Under the pieces are notes generated by a model. It searched no databases. It was not told where the DNA came from and saw only the letters and a program-made list of their open reading frames with translations. From contig NC_086352.1 of assembly GCF_036324505.1 (NCBI RefSeq), positions 35,506,881-35,570,880 on the forward strand: DNA of 64,000 nt. The letters run 5' to 3'. Below are positions 1-11,200 of the stretch, in pieces. Source of the stretch: Eleginops maclovinus. Taxonomy: Eukaryota > Chordata > Actinopteri > Perciformes > Eleginopidae. Made by a program: the position numbers and the translations under genes. Position 1 is the stretch's first letter. Every line of letters begins with the position of its first letter.

Positions 1-61
1 CACCACGATATCAAGCACAACATTGCTTTGGCACATGGACATCTGGCACGAGGAAAACAAG
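1..61 (+). CDS. HECT gene, possible upstream exon (tentative)
   Basis: The window opens in 61 bases with no stop in any of the three forward frames, followed directly by a GTAATT splice donor. Ending in phase 2 it would join the acceptor at 712 and keep the frame of the next exon. No domain is recognisable and the start of the exon lies outside the window. Positions 62-712 are AT-rich intron with nothing recognised. Confidence 0.3.
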
Positions 62-712
62 GTAATTATATATATCCGGAGTTTGAAATTATCTTTATAT
101 ATAGCATGAACATCGTTTCCACTGCTAACAGACTGTCAATCCGTTTTCACTTCAAAAACGAAAAAAACAACATTTTGAGTGTTTTGGTCTGATGTCATTT
201 TAATTTGTCAACTTTTGCTTGCGTATTGGAGACAAAACTTGACTGAAGTTAATAAAAATGATATGTGAGATAACTTTACTGCCAGGAGAACCAGGCTATT
301 AGCTCCAGAGTAAGCGGAAGTTAGCTAGCTAGAGTGCTAAATAAAGTTATATTATTTTAGTTCAGTGGCATTAATTAATAATGTGGAAACTGTTATTTCC
401 TTCCCAAATGAAGAGCATTGTCTGTTTTATCATTACTATTAATAACAATAATAATAATAACATTAACATTGTTATAACCTTCACAGTAGGAGACCTGTGC
501 TGGTGACTCAGATGCACTTAATTTTTGGTTTAAAACGGGAAAAAAAACATTTGCTCGTTTTATCGTTTTTAATTAAGGGGAAAACTGATTATACTTTAGT
601 ACCCTGACTTACTGTTTTCTCATTATTGTTTTATTATAGCAGTATGACTTAACTGTCTGCCTTCATGTAGTCGAATAGTAGACTTATAATGCATAATACA
701 TTCTTATTTCAG

Positions 713-2577
713 AGCTAGGGCACAGCAGCATGGCCATTTCAATAAGGATGTGATACTACTCCCCAATCCATCTTTGGATGTAGTGTGCAAACAACGTCCA
801 AAAGTACGGTTACACAAACATGGACATACAGTGGTATGCAAAAGTTTGGGCACCCCTCTGAGATTTCATGACAATTTGCTTTTCCTTTATAATAGAAGAT
901 CACAGCAACAACATTTGTTTTCCTACAAAGATGTAGACGTTTTAGTGTTTTCCAGACCAAAATTCTTAGGGTAGCATTACATAGTTTTATTATAATAAAA
1001 TAAAATGCAAAAAATGGGATGTGCAAAAGTTTGGGCACCCTTATAAATAGCATTCATTTCAACACCTGTACGGATTTATAGCTGACAGGTTGCTGCACAA
1101 AATTGCTTTGATTAGCTCATTAGACCTTCAATTACAAAGACAGGTGGAACCAATCATGAAAAAGGCTATTTAACATAGGTAATAGCTGGCTGTGCCTGGC
1201 CTAGGTTCTTTCTTAGGGAGTGGCAAGATGGGGACCTCAAAACAACTCTCCACTGACCTGAAAGCTAAGATAATCCAACATTATAAATTAGGAGAAGGGT
1301 ACAAAAAATTATCTGACAGGTTTAAACTGTCTGTCTCCACAGTCAGAAACGTAGTTGTGAAATGGAAGGCCACAGGAACAGTCCGTGTGAAGGAAAGATG
1401 TGGTAGGCCGACAAAAATAGGGGAAAGGCACAGGCGAAGGATGGTGAAAATGGTCACAGAGAAGCCACAGACCACCTCCAGAGAACTACAACAACATCTG
1501 GCTGCTGATGGTGTAGTTGTTCACCGTTCCACAATCCAGCGTACTTTGCACCAGGAAGAGCTCATTGGAAGGGTGATGTGCAAAAAGCCTTTCCTGAGTG
1601 TTAATCACAAGAAGAGTCGCATGAGGTATGCAAAAGCACATCTGGACAAGCCAGAAGCATTTTGGAACAAAATACTGTGGTCAGATGAGACCAAGATTGA
1701 GTTATTTGGTCATAACATGAACAGGTATGCATGGCGAAAAAAACACACTGCATTCAATGAAAAGAACTTGTTGCCCACTGTAAAATTTGGTGGAGGATCT
1801 ATCATGTTATGGGGCTGTGTGGCTAGCACAGGTACTGGAAAACTTGTTAAAGTTGAGGGCCACATGAATTCCTTACAGTACCAGGAGATTCTTGACAAGA
1901 ATGTTCTAGAGTCAGTCACAAAGTTGAAGCTACGCCGGGGTTGGATTTTTCAGCAGGACAATGATCCTAAGCACCGATCAAAATCCACCAAGGAATTCAT
2001 GCAGAAGCACAGGTACAATGTTCTGGAATGGCCATCCCAGTCCCCAGACCTTAACATCATTGAAAATGTATGGATTTATTTGAAGAAGGCTGTCCATGCA
2101 CGGAGGCCAAGAAACCTGACTGAACTGGAGACGTTTTGTGTGGAAGAATGGGCCAAAATACCACCTGCCAGGCTTAAGGGACTTGTCTGTGGCTACAGGA
2201 GGCGTCTACAGGCCGTTATTGCAGCAAAAGGAGGCAATACTAAATATTAATGGAATTATTTCTTAGGGGTGCCCAAATTTATGCACATGCCTATTTTTGT
2301 TTGAATGCACATAAACATGTTTCTGTTTGACCAATAAAAGTTATTTCACTACTGAGATGTTTCTGTTACCATAAGGTATAACATATGTTAAAATGAAGTT
2401 GCTGCTTCAAAAGCTCAGCAAGTGACAAACTGATGCAGTGGTTTTCCTAAGGGGTGCCCAAACTTTTGCATACCACTGTATCCTCAGTGCCTTTGAGTTC
2501 CAGAAGGCCTGGGACCACCGGACTGTTATTGATCGTATCAGACAAGGCTTTGGTGAGCATATTCCGGAGGACGTCAG
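713..2577 (+). CDS. HECT gene exon split by a Tc1 insertion
   Basis: Coding parts are 713-828 and 2481-2577; the Tc1 element and one TA copy lie between. The acceptor is TTATTTCAG at 712 and the donor AG/GTAAAC follows 2577. Removing the Tc1 and one TA restores an unbroken frame across the join (codons CAT-ATC-CTC), reading HGHI then LSAFEFQKAWDH. This shows the element landed in a formerly open coding exon. No catalytic domain lies here; in related fish proteins this stretch precedes the linker and HECT lobe. Confidence 0.65.
829..2478 (+). mobile_element. Complete Tc1 transposon (IR/DR type)
   Basis: The 1650-bp element starts CAGTGGTATGCAAAAG and ends with its inverse, flanked by the TA dinucleotides at 827-828 and 2479-2480. 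A second copy of the core repeat GCAAAAGTTTGGGCACCC lies inside at about 1023-1040, with a partner at about 2267-2290. Each terminal repeat is therefore about 212 bp with an outer and an inner binding site, as in Sleeping Beauty-like IR/DR elements. It sits inside a coding exon of the HECT gene. Ends and coding region both look intact, which suggests recent activity. Confidence 0.95.
1228..2250 (+). CDS. Tc1 transposase, DD34E, apparently intact
   Basis: The 340-residue protein is the usual Tc1 length when the ATG at 1228 (MGTSKQLS) is taken; a further in-frame ATG at 1192 would add 12 residues. Two N-terminal helix-turn-helix segments (about residues 10-110, with a GRP(T)K-like hook) should bind the terminal repeats. 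The catalytic triad is visible: D in WSDETKIE, D in QQDNDPKH, and E in PDLNIIENVW, with 34 residues between the last two. A glycine-rich box (KFGGGSIMLWGC) lies between. No stop or frameshift is seen. It would cut and paste the element at TA sites. Confidence 0.95.
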   Translation: MGTSKQLSTDLKAKIIQHYKLGEGYKKLSDRFKLSVSTVRNVVVKWKATGTVRVKERCGRPTKIGERHRRRMVKMVTEKPQTTSRELQQHLAADGVVVHRSTIQRTLHQEELIGRVMCKKPFLSVNHKKSRMRYAKAHLDKPEAFWNKILWSDETKIELFGHNMNRYAWRKKHTAFNEKNLLPTVKFGGGSIMLWGCVASTGTGKLVKVEGHMNSLQYQEILDKNVLESVTKLKLRRGWIFQQDNDPKHRSKSTKEFMQKHRYNVLEWPSQSPDLNIIENVWIYLKKAVHARRPRNLTELETFCVEEWAKIPPARLKGLVCGYRRRLQAVIAAKGGNTKY

Positions 2578-2860
2578 GTAAACCTTTTTTTTTTTCCTTC
2601 TTGCATTGTTAATAATACAATAATCTTTATTTAAAGAGCACTTTTAAAACGTAGTTTCAAATTGCAATCATCATTTATAAAAACACATAAAAGTTGAATT
2701 TGGCTCAAAATGTACAGGATTCAGTCACACACCTTATAGGAGCAAGAACCTGACAGACAGACAGACACACACTAACACAAGCATACTGTTACATCATATT
2801 GTTAAGCCCTTAGCCGTAAAGTATTTCTTGTTGTTGTAATATCCTACATCTTCTTTGTAG

Positions 2861-2997
2861 CCTCCAGCTTGTAATGTCTTGTGGCAATAAGTTGGTGTCC
2901 CCTAAGATCCAGGAGGGTCAGGAGCTGAATGGGATGCTAATCCACAAGGTTTTTTAAAACCAAAGCCCTGTATGTAAGACCATCAAGGACCCTTTTA
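2861..2997 (+). CDS. HECT gene exon with a one-base frameshift
   Basis: The acceptor is TTCTTTGTAG and the exon joins the previous one in phase 2. The frame reads LQLVMSCGNKLVSPKIQ and onward, then meets TAA within the run GGTTTTTTAAAACC. Dropping one T continues it as KVFKTKALYVRPSR up to the donor TTA/GTAAGT, which then matches phase 0 of the next exon. The single extra T is the cleanest sign that this copy is no longer fully coding, unless it is a sequencing error. Confidence 0.6.
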
Positions 2998-3271
2998 GTA
3001 AGTTTGCTTTTTTGTTTGTTTTATCACTTAATTAAATTCAGTATAATTACCTTTTGAAAAGAAAATGTTAACTGTTACCTGCTTATAGCAATTTAAAGTT
3101 TATATTAAATTCAAATAGATCAATTTAAATTGAGAAGAGTGTGAACAAAGGCTCCCTATTTTAATCGGTTATGTAATAACTTGTTTTTTATTTAAGGTTA
3201 TTTAATTTCAAAGTCTTGCTTTTTTTGCTTTTGATATATCATTTTGGGTTTTCTTTCTTTCTGTTTCAAAG

Positions 3272-3580
3272 ACTGACTCAGAGGAGGAAAGTGAACTTTC
3301 TGCCACTGACAGATCAACTGCTAAGGACAGTGATGAGGATTGTTGTGAAATCCTGCAAATCCCTGCAGGCATGAGCAGCTGTGTCACCACCAGGGCAGCC
3401 TCAAGAGCAATGAGAAATAATGATCCCTGTACTGGCAATATTGATGGTGAAGGCAATCCTGGCACTGGCACTGGTATTGACGATGATTATAATGATGATG
3501 CCACCAACCACCCAGCTACCAGTGCTGTTAAAAGGAGTAGATTAGTAGTCATACCTGCAAACTCAGAAGGGCTGAAAAAG
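3272..3580 (+). CDS. HECT gene acidic linker exon
   Basis: Exactly 103 codons between a TTTCAAAG acceptor and an AAG/GTGACA donor. The product is low complexity and rich in D, E, S, T and G (for example TDSEEESELSATDRS, then repeated GTGTG and DDDYNDD). This suggests a disordered linker between the N-terminal region and the UIM/HECT part. Both ends are phase 0, which does not fit the phase needed by the exon at 7391. Confidence 0.6.
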
Positions 3581-3600
3581 GTGACAAACTAAACCGTTGT

Positions 3601-3660
3601 AGGGGGGTCTGGGGGGTCTGGGGGGTCTGGGGGCATCCCCCCCCACCCCCCCAGCCTTTG
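3601..3660 (+). repeat. G-run/C-run block, potential G-quadruplex
   Basis: Three G6 runs spaced by TCT are followed by a G5 run (3602-3633), and then by runs of C separated by A (3637-3652). The strand could form a four-stack G-quadruplex, or fold as a G/C hairpin. It lies 21 bases inside an intron of the HECT gene. The rest of 3660-4632 shows no gene; a 7-bp palindrome CGTTGC-CTA-GCAACG sits at about 3666-3681. Confidence 0.6.
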
Positions 3661-4632
3661 TACACGTTGCCTAGCAACGTCGCACATGCGCATTATATCC
3701 TGCTCCGCTCCGAGTTATAGTAGTAGGCTATTCATGGGAAACGCATGAACAGCACGTTAAGATCTCGGCCAAGTCGTAATTAAAAGCAGTTCTTCATTAT
3801 TTAAGTTAAGCGGCGGTAACGCCAGTGTTAAACAAGGTGTTAAACACGCAAATGCCGGTTGGTGTGCGTACGGTACTGAGTGTGTATCGGTCCATGGCCG
3901 TAATGAACGTGTCGCATTGGTCCATATGTAATGCGCACGTTCTGTTGTTTCCATTGGCATAGAGCTATTGAACATTAACTTTAACAAAGGATACGGATAA
4001 CATATCGCCCACGGCAGTTTTGTCATTGTATGTATAGCCTATATTTGTATTACGCTATCATCATTCAACATGTAGAATGAACGTGTTATCTATAGAGTCG
4101 ATTTACACAGATAATTCACAACCATGAACCTAATCTGGATCTTAAACCTGCCAATTGCCAACAATTGTTACTACATATAAAATATGTTTTCGTTTTTAGA
4201 TTGCGTGTTTCAAAGGCATCTGCGTCTTGTGTACATAACACAGCGCAATATGAATACTGTCATCTCCAACAGTGAAGCGTTATATGTGCTTACGAACACT
4301 GTAAACAAACTCTACACACGGTCGCCAGCGTTTGTAGATTTTGTTCGTAACTCCAAACTTTTCGTAGCTACTAAAAAGTTGATGAATGCGAAACCGAAAT
4401 AATTGATCCGAACGGATCACGGATCATCCGTTGCACCACTACTAGCTACTCATTAACCACACACGGATGTGTATTTGTTCATTACGTGTTCATTTTCATC
4501 CCTCTCATATCTGACCACAATGACATAGCCGCCAGTAATATCAGATAACAGGACGGATGCTGTGGAGATTAGCCTTCACAAACGTCTTCTTTTCGCATTG
4601 AACGAGGTGACGTAGAACTGGTCTAGCTAGGC

Positions 4633-6831
4633 CAGCTGTCTCCAACACGTCGCTCGCGAGCTACCAGTCGCTCGCCGCCCCCTTCAAAGTAGCTCGCCAA
4701 ATAGTTTACATTTAAACCATAGACTGTGTATATAAGATTTAAACACAAATTTTCATAATATGCCAATTTCATTTGTCACCTGTGCATAAAGTACCGCTCA
4801 TCTTCTATCTGAAGATATGTTGCTACGATATTTGTTTTCACAAAATATGACACAGAGCGCTGTTATCAACCGGTATTGCTAACAAGTGCTAACCCGAGGT
4901 AATTGCTAAATCTGTAAACAAGGCGCGTCCATCTTTTCCGACTTTCCGACCTCGAATGTGACGTCACTCCCAGTTCCAACCTCCGACCTCGGATGTAAAC
5001 GCGGCAAACACCGAACGCAGCATTAGCTTGACCATGGCCGCTGAATGCAACAAGAGGCGGAAAACCATACTTTTTTCACGAGAATTGGGAAATAGACTTT
5101 TGTTTCACAAGTGTAAAGGACAAGTGTGTTTGTTTGATCTGTGGAGTAAGCGTGGCGGTCGGTAAAAAATGCAATGTGGAGCGCCATTTCACCACAGTCC
5201 ACAACACCTTCTCACGGAACTTTCCCGCTGGTAGCAATCTATGAAAAGAAAAGATAAAGGACCTGCAAATACAGCTACAACGACAGCAATGGAATGCACT
5301 GTGGCCTATGGAGATCTCCTGCTCCACACTGACATCAGATGGCTCAGTAAGGGTAAAGTACTGCAACGTTTCTTTTCCTTGGTGGGTGAAATCAAGATTT
5401 TCTTGGAAGAGAGGGGGGAGGACACCACCTTGTTATCTGATGCAGTGTGGGTCCTTGATCTTGCGTTTTTGACAGATGTAACTGAGAAAATGAATAACTT
5501 GAACGTACAGTTGCAAGGTAAAGAGAAAGACGTCTGCAACATGATCAGTGCTGTTAACGCGTTCAGCGCAAAACTGGCCTTTTTCATCCAGCAGTTGAAG
5601 GCCAAAGATTCCAGCATTTCCCCTCTGTCACAAAGGTTTTGGAAACCCATGCAGGGGTAGCTGATGCTTTGAACACAGAGAAGTACTGTGACCTCTTGAT
5701 CAAGCTTGGCCGGGAGTTTGCAGACAGGTTCAGAGACTTTGAGAGACTTGAGCCCTGTGTGACATTAATTGCCAACCCATTCATGAATGTGGACATTAGT
5801 CAGATTTCTGGGCAGATGGCAGACCTTTTCTGTATCGATCCTGTGGAAATGTAACTTTTAAACCTCCAAAACGACATACAGCTGAAATCTCAACAGCATG
5901 CTGAACATTTCTGGAGCTTGGTTGAGCCAGAAAACTATAAGAATCTTTGTCAAGCAGCTCTGAAGACAGCTGCTTTGTTTGGGTCTACATACCTCTGTGA
6001 ATCTTCTTTTTCTGACCTGAATGTCATCAAATCTAAGTTCAGAACAAGACTGACAGATGAACATTTGAAAGACTCCATAAGAGTGAACCTAAGTGGGTAT
6101 ATTCCAGCATACAGCTCTCTTGTTGGCACCTTGCAGTGCCAGGTATCTCACTAACTAAAGGTGCTTGACTGAATATGTAGGCTAGTGAATAAATGACTGA
6201 AAGTGTGATGTGGACAAAGTTAAGAAGTTATAATTGTTCAACATCAATAGTAGCCTATGTGATTTCAAAGGTGTGAGTTATGTTTTGACAAAGTGTCAGT
6301 GTTTTGTAAATGTTATGCAAAAAATGTGAGTTAAATGTGTTTTATAGTTTGAACAGATAAAGAAATGCATATGCTGATGAGTTCAATTTGGGCTATGTTT
6401 TCACACAAAGTGTGAGTATTAGAGGTCAGTGTTTTGTAAATGTTATGCAAAAAATGTGAGTTTATCAGTGATAGCTGAAAAGAAAGAAATGCATAGACAT
6501 GCATACTGATACATATTTAGTTACATTTCTGTATTTTGAGTGTGAGTATTGGCTGCCAATATTTTGAAAATGTTCATGCAAAAAAAATATGTTGAAAAGA
6601 GAAAGAAATGTTTTGGCATGCAGACTTTGAGTTTAATTTGAGTATTAATGTTCTTACACAAATAGTGAGTGTTGGATGTATGTTCCATATATGCTTGTGC
6701 CAAACGAAACCTTATTCAGGGATTTAGATACGTGTGAATAAATGTTACACATGATATAAAACACAAGTAGCTCTCCGTAATTTTTTTTCTTTAGAGGTAG
6801 CTCTCAGAGGGGAAAAGGTTGGAGACCCCTG
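4633..6831 (+). mobile_element. hAT element, GTF2IRD2-like family, internally deleted (copy 1)
   Basis: The 2199-bp element is bounded by CAGCTGTCTCCAAC and GTTGGAGACCCCTG and by a perfect 8-bp TSD, AGCTAGGC, at 4625-4632 and 6832-6839. It lies in a HECT gene intron. The 5' coding part (from about 5034, MAAECNKRRK) is joined near 5235 to the C-terminal half, so the middle of the transposase is missing. About 250 bp near the 5' end (about 4780-5027) is replaced by sequence related to the Harbinger-like MITE at 55239-55995. It would need a transposase in trans. Confidence 0.9.
5241..6154 (+). pseudogene. hAT transposase C-terminal half, broken (GTF2IRD2-like)
   Basis: Several frames together encode the C-terminal half of a GTF2IRD2-like hAT transposase: DLLLHTDIRWLSKGK, then LSDAVWVLDLAFLTDV, then the dimerisation region ending LFGSTYLCESSFSDLN. 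Frameshifts occur near 5640 and 5850. The family is named after the vertebrate gene GTF2IRD2, which carries such a domesticated domain. This copy cannot encode an active enzyme. Confidence 0.8.
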
Positions 6832-7346
6832 AGCTAGGCTAACTTTAACACAATTCACTGAGGTTAGCTAGCAACCTAACAAGCTGATAAGCTTAAGCAT
6901 GTTAATACACTTTATTTGGCTAAAATAATTTTACTTCAGCAACGTTAGAATGATACAGCATACAATGTTTTTGCCAGATTAGCTGCAACTAGACCTACCT
7001 CAAAACTTGTATCTGTAACGTATCCCAAAAATTGTCCAGAAGAACCACTCGCTGACTACTGAGCACTCCACTCCAAGAGGGACCGATGGGTAAAAAAACG
7101 CGCACTGTGGTTTATCTTGCTTATGATTGGTCGGTGGTCGTGGGACGCGAGTCATTTGAACAAAGATTTTATTTATTGTGAAGATAGCAAACTTGTTTCT
7201 TGCTCATTATACACTCGGTTATACAGTCTATGGTTGGTCGGTCAGTCGTCGGTCAGTCGTCGGTCAGCCCCCCCCCCTCCCCCAAAACAAAGAAAAACTC
7301 TTCGGATCTACACGATTCACGTCAATGACATATTTTGAGTTGAAAA

Positions 7347-7373
7347 CGGCGAATTTCGCCGAAAGGTGACTAG
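7347..7373 (+). other. Possible Helitron-type 3' end
   Basis: A palindrome CGGCGAATTTCGCCG (7347-7361) is followed after 8 bases by CTAG (7370-7373) and a T. This is the layout expected of a Helitron 3' terminus: hairpin, short spacer, CTRR, host T. No matching 5' TC end was recognised in 3586-4632, and no RepHel gene is present. Positions 6840-7346 otherwise show nothing but a short GGTCAGTCGTC tandem and a C-run at 7260-7285. Confidence 0.3.
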
Positions 7374-7390
7374 TTTGCAGGTATGAGTAG

Positions 7391-7584
7391 TGGAAGGAGT
7401 GGATGGCAGCCCTGGCACAAGCAGTCAAGATGGAGGCTGGCTTTCAAGGAGTGATGGCAACCATGGGACTAGCGGCCATGATGACTACTCATCATATTTA
7501 GCACTTGTGTCAACTCTTCCTGACGACTCCTCAGATGACGAGGAATTAAACAAGGCCATTATTGCCAGTATGGAGTGTCCAATG
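7391..7584 (+). CDS. HECT gene exon with ubiquitin-interacting motif
   Basis: The exon ends at a perfect donor (AT/GTGAGT) and joins the next in phase. Its end encodes DDEELNKAIIASME, which fits the UIM consensus: four acidic residues, hydrophobic, two residues, Ala, three residues, Ser, two residues, acidic. A UIM would let the ligase bind ubiquitin or ubiquitinated partners. The upstream part is Gly/Ser/Asp-rich. The exact acceptor is unsure because TGA at 7384-7386 blocks the frame. Confidence 0.6.
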
Positions 7585-7775
7585 TGAGTAGCTCACACAG
7601 ACTGCGAGCGTGACAGATCAGGATAACTAATAAGGATGTCATCTGATAATTGACCTTTAAATTATTGTGACGTACACATTGAGGATTATTTGGATGCTTC
7701 CAATGACGAAAAAAGGGTTATTCTAAAATGTGTAACTTTACTGTGTTTTTGATAATTTTTGTCTTTATAGTGCAG

Positions 7776-8080
7776 AAAGGTCCCGAGTCAGGAGATACTG
7801 CTGGAACTCTCAAGCAAAATTATTACAAAACGACAGTGCAGGTTCAATATAAATCGCTCTGCTGTCTGGGAAGGAGCCATGCGGGGTTTCCAAAGGGTAT
7901 CCTACGACCCAAACTTGATGATTTCTGTAAAGTTCTCAGATGACATGGGGAGAAATGAGGAAGGGATTGATTTAGGAGGGCCAAGGAGGGAATTCTTGAG
8001 GCTGCTGATGGAGACCATTGCCAGATCCGCCATGTTTGAGGGAAAAGAAAACAGCAAGAACTTTGGTCTTGACAGTACTG
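7776..8080 (+). CDS. HECT gene exon, start of HECT N-lobe
   Basis: Spliced from TATAGTGCAG to the donor ACTG/GTAATG. The protein reads KVPSQEILLELSSKI, then RSAVWEGAMRGFQRVSYDP, then EEGIDLGGPRREFLRLLM. This matches the start of HECT domains, where the W-x(3)-RGF and GID-GG-REF motifs are highly conserved. No stop is seen. The ORF continuing past 8080 is intron. Confidence 0.85.
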
Positions 8081-8241
8081 GTAATGTCTTGTTGTTTTTT
8101 TTATTAATAATGGGAGCTATTTTAGTGTATGGTGATTTTTACATGCAAACTGATCTACAATGTATTTAATAACACATAAAATCCATGATAATATGTAGCA
8201 ATGAGTCTTTACTCATTTTTCAATATTACATTTCCTTTTAT

Positions 8242-11200
8242 CAGGGTTCCTACAGGTTTCTTCAAGTCAAATTCAAGTCTTTTTCAGACCTTTTTAAGAC
8301 CATTCATGTCAAAACTTAATACCTATTTCACGGCCTATTTCACAGACATACCGGCAAAGAAAAACTTTTTTTTTTTAAATGTGTTTATTATGATTAATAA
8401 CGTTATTATTTCTCAAACAAATGTGAAAATGTGGAATGTAAAGCCTTATGGAAGAATTATGTAACTTGCAGCACAGTAGTGAATAGTGAGTACAACACCA
8501 CAGCATCACAGCACAGACCACAGACAACAAGTCAAACAGAGGTGTGACAAATCTATTTATTAGCTAGCTTATTCCATGCTGGGAATATGGGGAGTAGAGA
8601 GACTCCAGAACAACAAACAAAGAAAATCAACTCAACAATAAATAAAATAAAGATCAAAGTCAACTCCTAAGCTCTTCACTTTTAGCAGCGATCTCTTTAT
8701 CAAGGAGAGCCAGTTCTGCCAACTTCTCCTTATGGCCTCTCCGCAGGAGGTTGGACCTGGAGATCAGGTCAGCCATTTTGCTCCCTGCCTTTGCTTCAGC
8801 CTGCTCAGCCAGCCTGTCCGCATCCCTAGCCAGACCCTCAGATACCTCCTTTACGCGTATCCTCTTCACCTTCAGCTCCTGCAGACAGTCCTCTGCCTCC
8901 TTCCTCTTGAGAGCCTGGTCTTTTGCCTCCCTCTTCTTTCTTTCGTTCTCAAGGTGGATACGATACCTTGTCCTTGCTCTTGCTACACTTGTCAGTAGTG
9001 GTTTACTGAGTGGAACCTGGGTATCGGGTTGGGAAAAGAGAACCAGAGTCAGTGACAAACTCTAGAGACCAACTATGTTGATTCTATCAACTTTTAAGTC
9101 AACAGCATATTACTAGTGCAGGCAGGATTCATCTTACCTTGGTAACACCTCCATGTTGTATAATGTAGTCACACACCAGCCTCCGTGTGACCACAGTGTC
9201 CTCATGCAAATTATCTGACTCCACCTCTTTATTGATGGAGAATCCACGTTCAACAGTAGCTTGGCCGTGGGAGAGGATGAGCAGCTTCTTGCAGAAGGCC
9301 CACAGCTCTGGATAAGGCTCCATGGCACTGCTCAGGAAGATGTCCAGCCTCTTCTGCATGGGAGCAAAGTAGAGGAAGTCCTCACTCCGGCTCTCCAAGG
9401 ACAGGAGACTGTCAAACTGCTGCAGTATGACATCCCCTATGACAAAACAGATGAGAAAAATTTGAGAAAAACATAGATAAATCATTGGGCATTGCCAGAA
9501 AATCAGATTGAAAATAAATTCATGTGTAGCCTATAATTTGCCTCTCTTATTCCTACCCGCAGAAGTATTAGTTAGCTGTTTGTCCTGGAGAAACCTCTGA
9601 ACCAGCCCTTTCATGTGATTCCTGCATCTTTCTGGTTCTCTATACATTACTGACGGATCCAGGCACACCATCTGCCTAACAGTCAGATACTTGAGGGGGC
9701 TTTTGTCCTGCACTTTCCTGATGATGTTACACCGTCCCTGCATGCACTCTCTCTTGAACTCTAGCACCCTGAGCTCTGCACCTTTAATGCTCTAGAGAGA
9801 AAGAAATTAGCCATGAATATAGAACATGCCTTCACTGACCTGGTTTCGCCTAACCATTTGTAAAATGATCTTTGAAAACATCCCACTACCTTAAGAACTG
9901 ACTCTGCACCTAGACCAATGCTGATGTTTTGTGGGCTGAGCCAGATGGTCTTGTCTCTGACATCCAGTTTGGTCAGCTGCAGGGCAGTGATATCGTTGAG
10001 AACTTCTCTCTTTATGAAGCGTCTGAGTAGACTCTGTCAACAGACAAACACAAAAATGTCTGGTGCGGCTTTATCTCCTAATCACCAACATCAATCATTT
10101 TTTACACCTCTAAACCAAAAGCCCCATATTGTCAAAATGTATCAATTGAGCCCAATCATTGGTTATTATAACGTGAAGTAAATTATTACTATCATCAATT
10201 CGGTCAGGTCCTTGGAGAGGAATGGGAGCACCGGCTCGTCTGTTTGATATTTTGTTAGGAAGGGCGTGAAGGTCCTGGCAAGTGCTGCGTAGAAGTGAAA
10301 TTTGGCCAGAATGAGTGGATCCTTTATGGCTGCTGCAACTGTGTCATAAGATCCTGTGAAAGGGACAGAGGCAGGACATTTCAACAAAAACTATGAAAAG
10401 GCCACACCACCACCAGGGTAAAGACACAGTCACAGACCTATTCACAGCATTTTAGTAGGGCCCACCTGTTCCAGGGTTAGGGAGTTTTTTTGTTTTCACA
10501 GCTTCCATGTACAGAAGAAGTGATGGCCAGACTACCAGGGCTCTCTCCACAACCGGAAGGTTTTCTACCCAACGATGGGCACAGAAAGAAAGGGGGAACA
10601 CACTGGACTTGGTTACGGTGACGTAATCCTCTCTCCTGGCAGGCACATTGTTAAACAATGTGTGCATTGCTCTCAGCAACTTGTCCAGCAGCCATGCAGT
10701 GAACCCACACTTGAAAGCATTGTGTAGCGTGTGTAGGCCACAGCTCCCCACACAAATGAGCTGAAGACCTGAGGGTTTCATTGCAAACTTGATATTAGAA
10801 ACCAAATTCTCCATAGCAGTTCTCTGTATCACTTTGAACTTGTTTATTCAATGTAAACTGCACTACAAATACTTACTATTTTACTTTAATATTACTAATG
10901 GATCACATACACTCTCACCCACACACACAGAAATAACATTAGGCCTATAAACTCCTCACCTCCGTACTGCTCAGCTTGATCTTTCTGGAAAAGTTCGAAC
11001 AGTTTCCAGTTAACACTGGGCCCATCCATTGAAATGGACACCAAGTCCTTGAGGTTCAGTTTGTCCATACATTCCTGAAAAAAGTGCTGCATTTGATTAC
11101 CCAAGATAAGATGAATAGATGAGCAGCACATATTGTTAAGGGAAGTGCCTAATTGGTCATTGTGACATTGCCTTTACAGGACTGTGTATACCCCAAAAAT

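Noticed and set aside
3757..4402. Small open frames of 72-89 residues
   Set aside because: No domain, no splice context and no similarity to neighbouring genes; likely chance.
8732..9065. Plus-strand Leu/Ser-rich frames resembling membrane proteins
   Set aside because: They are the reverse of the charged coiled-coil exon of the hAT transposase.
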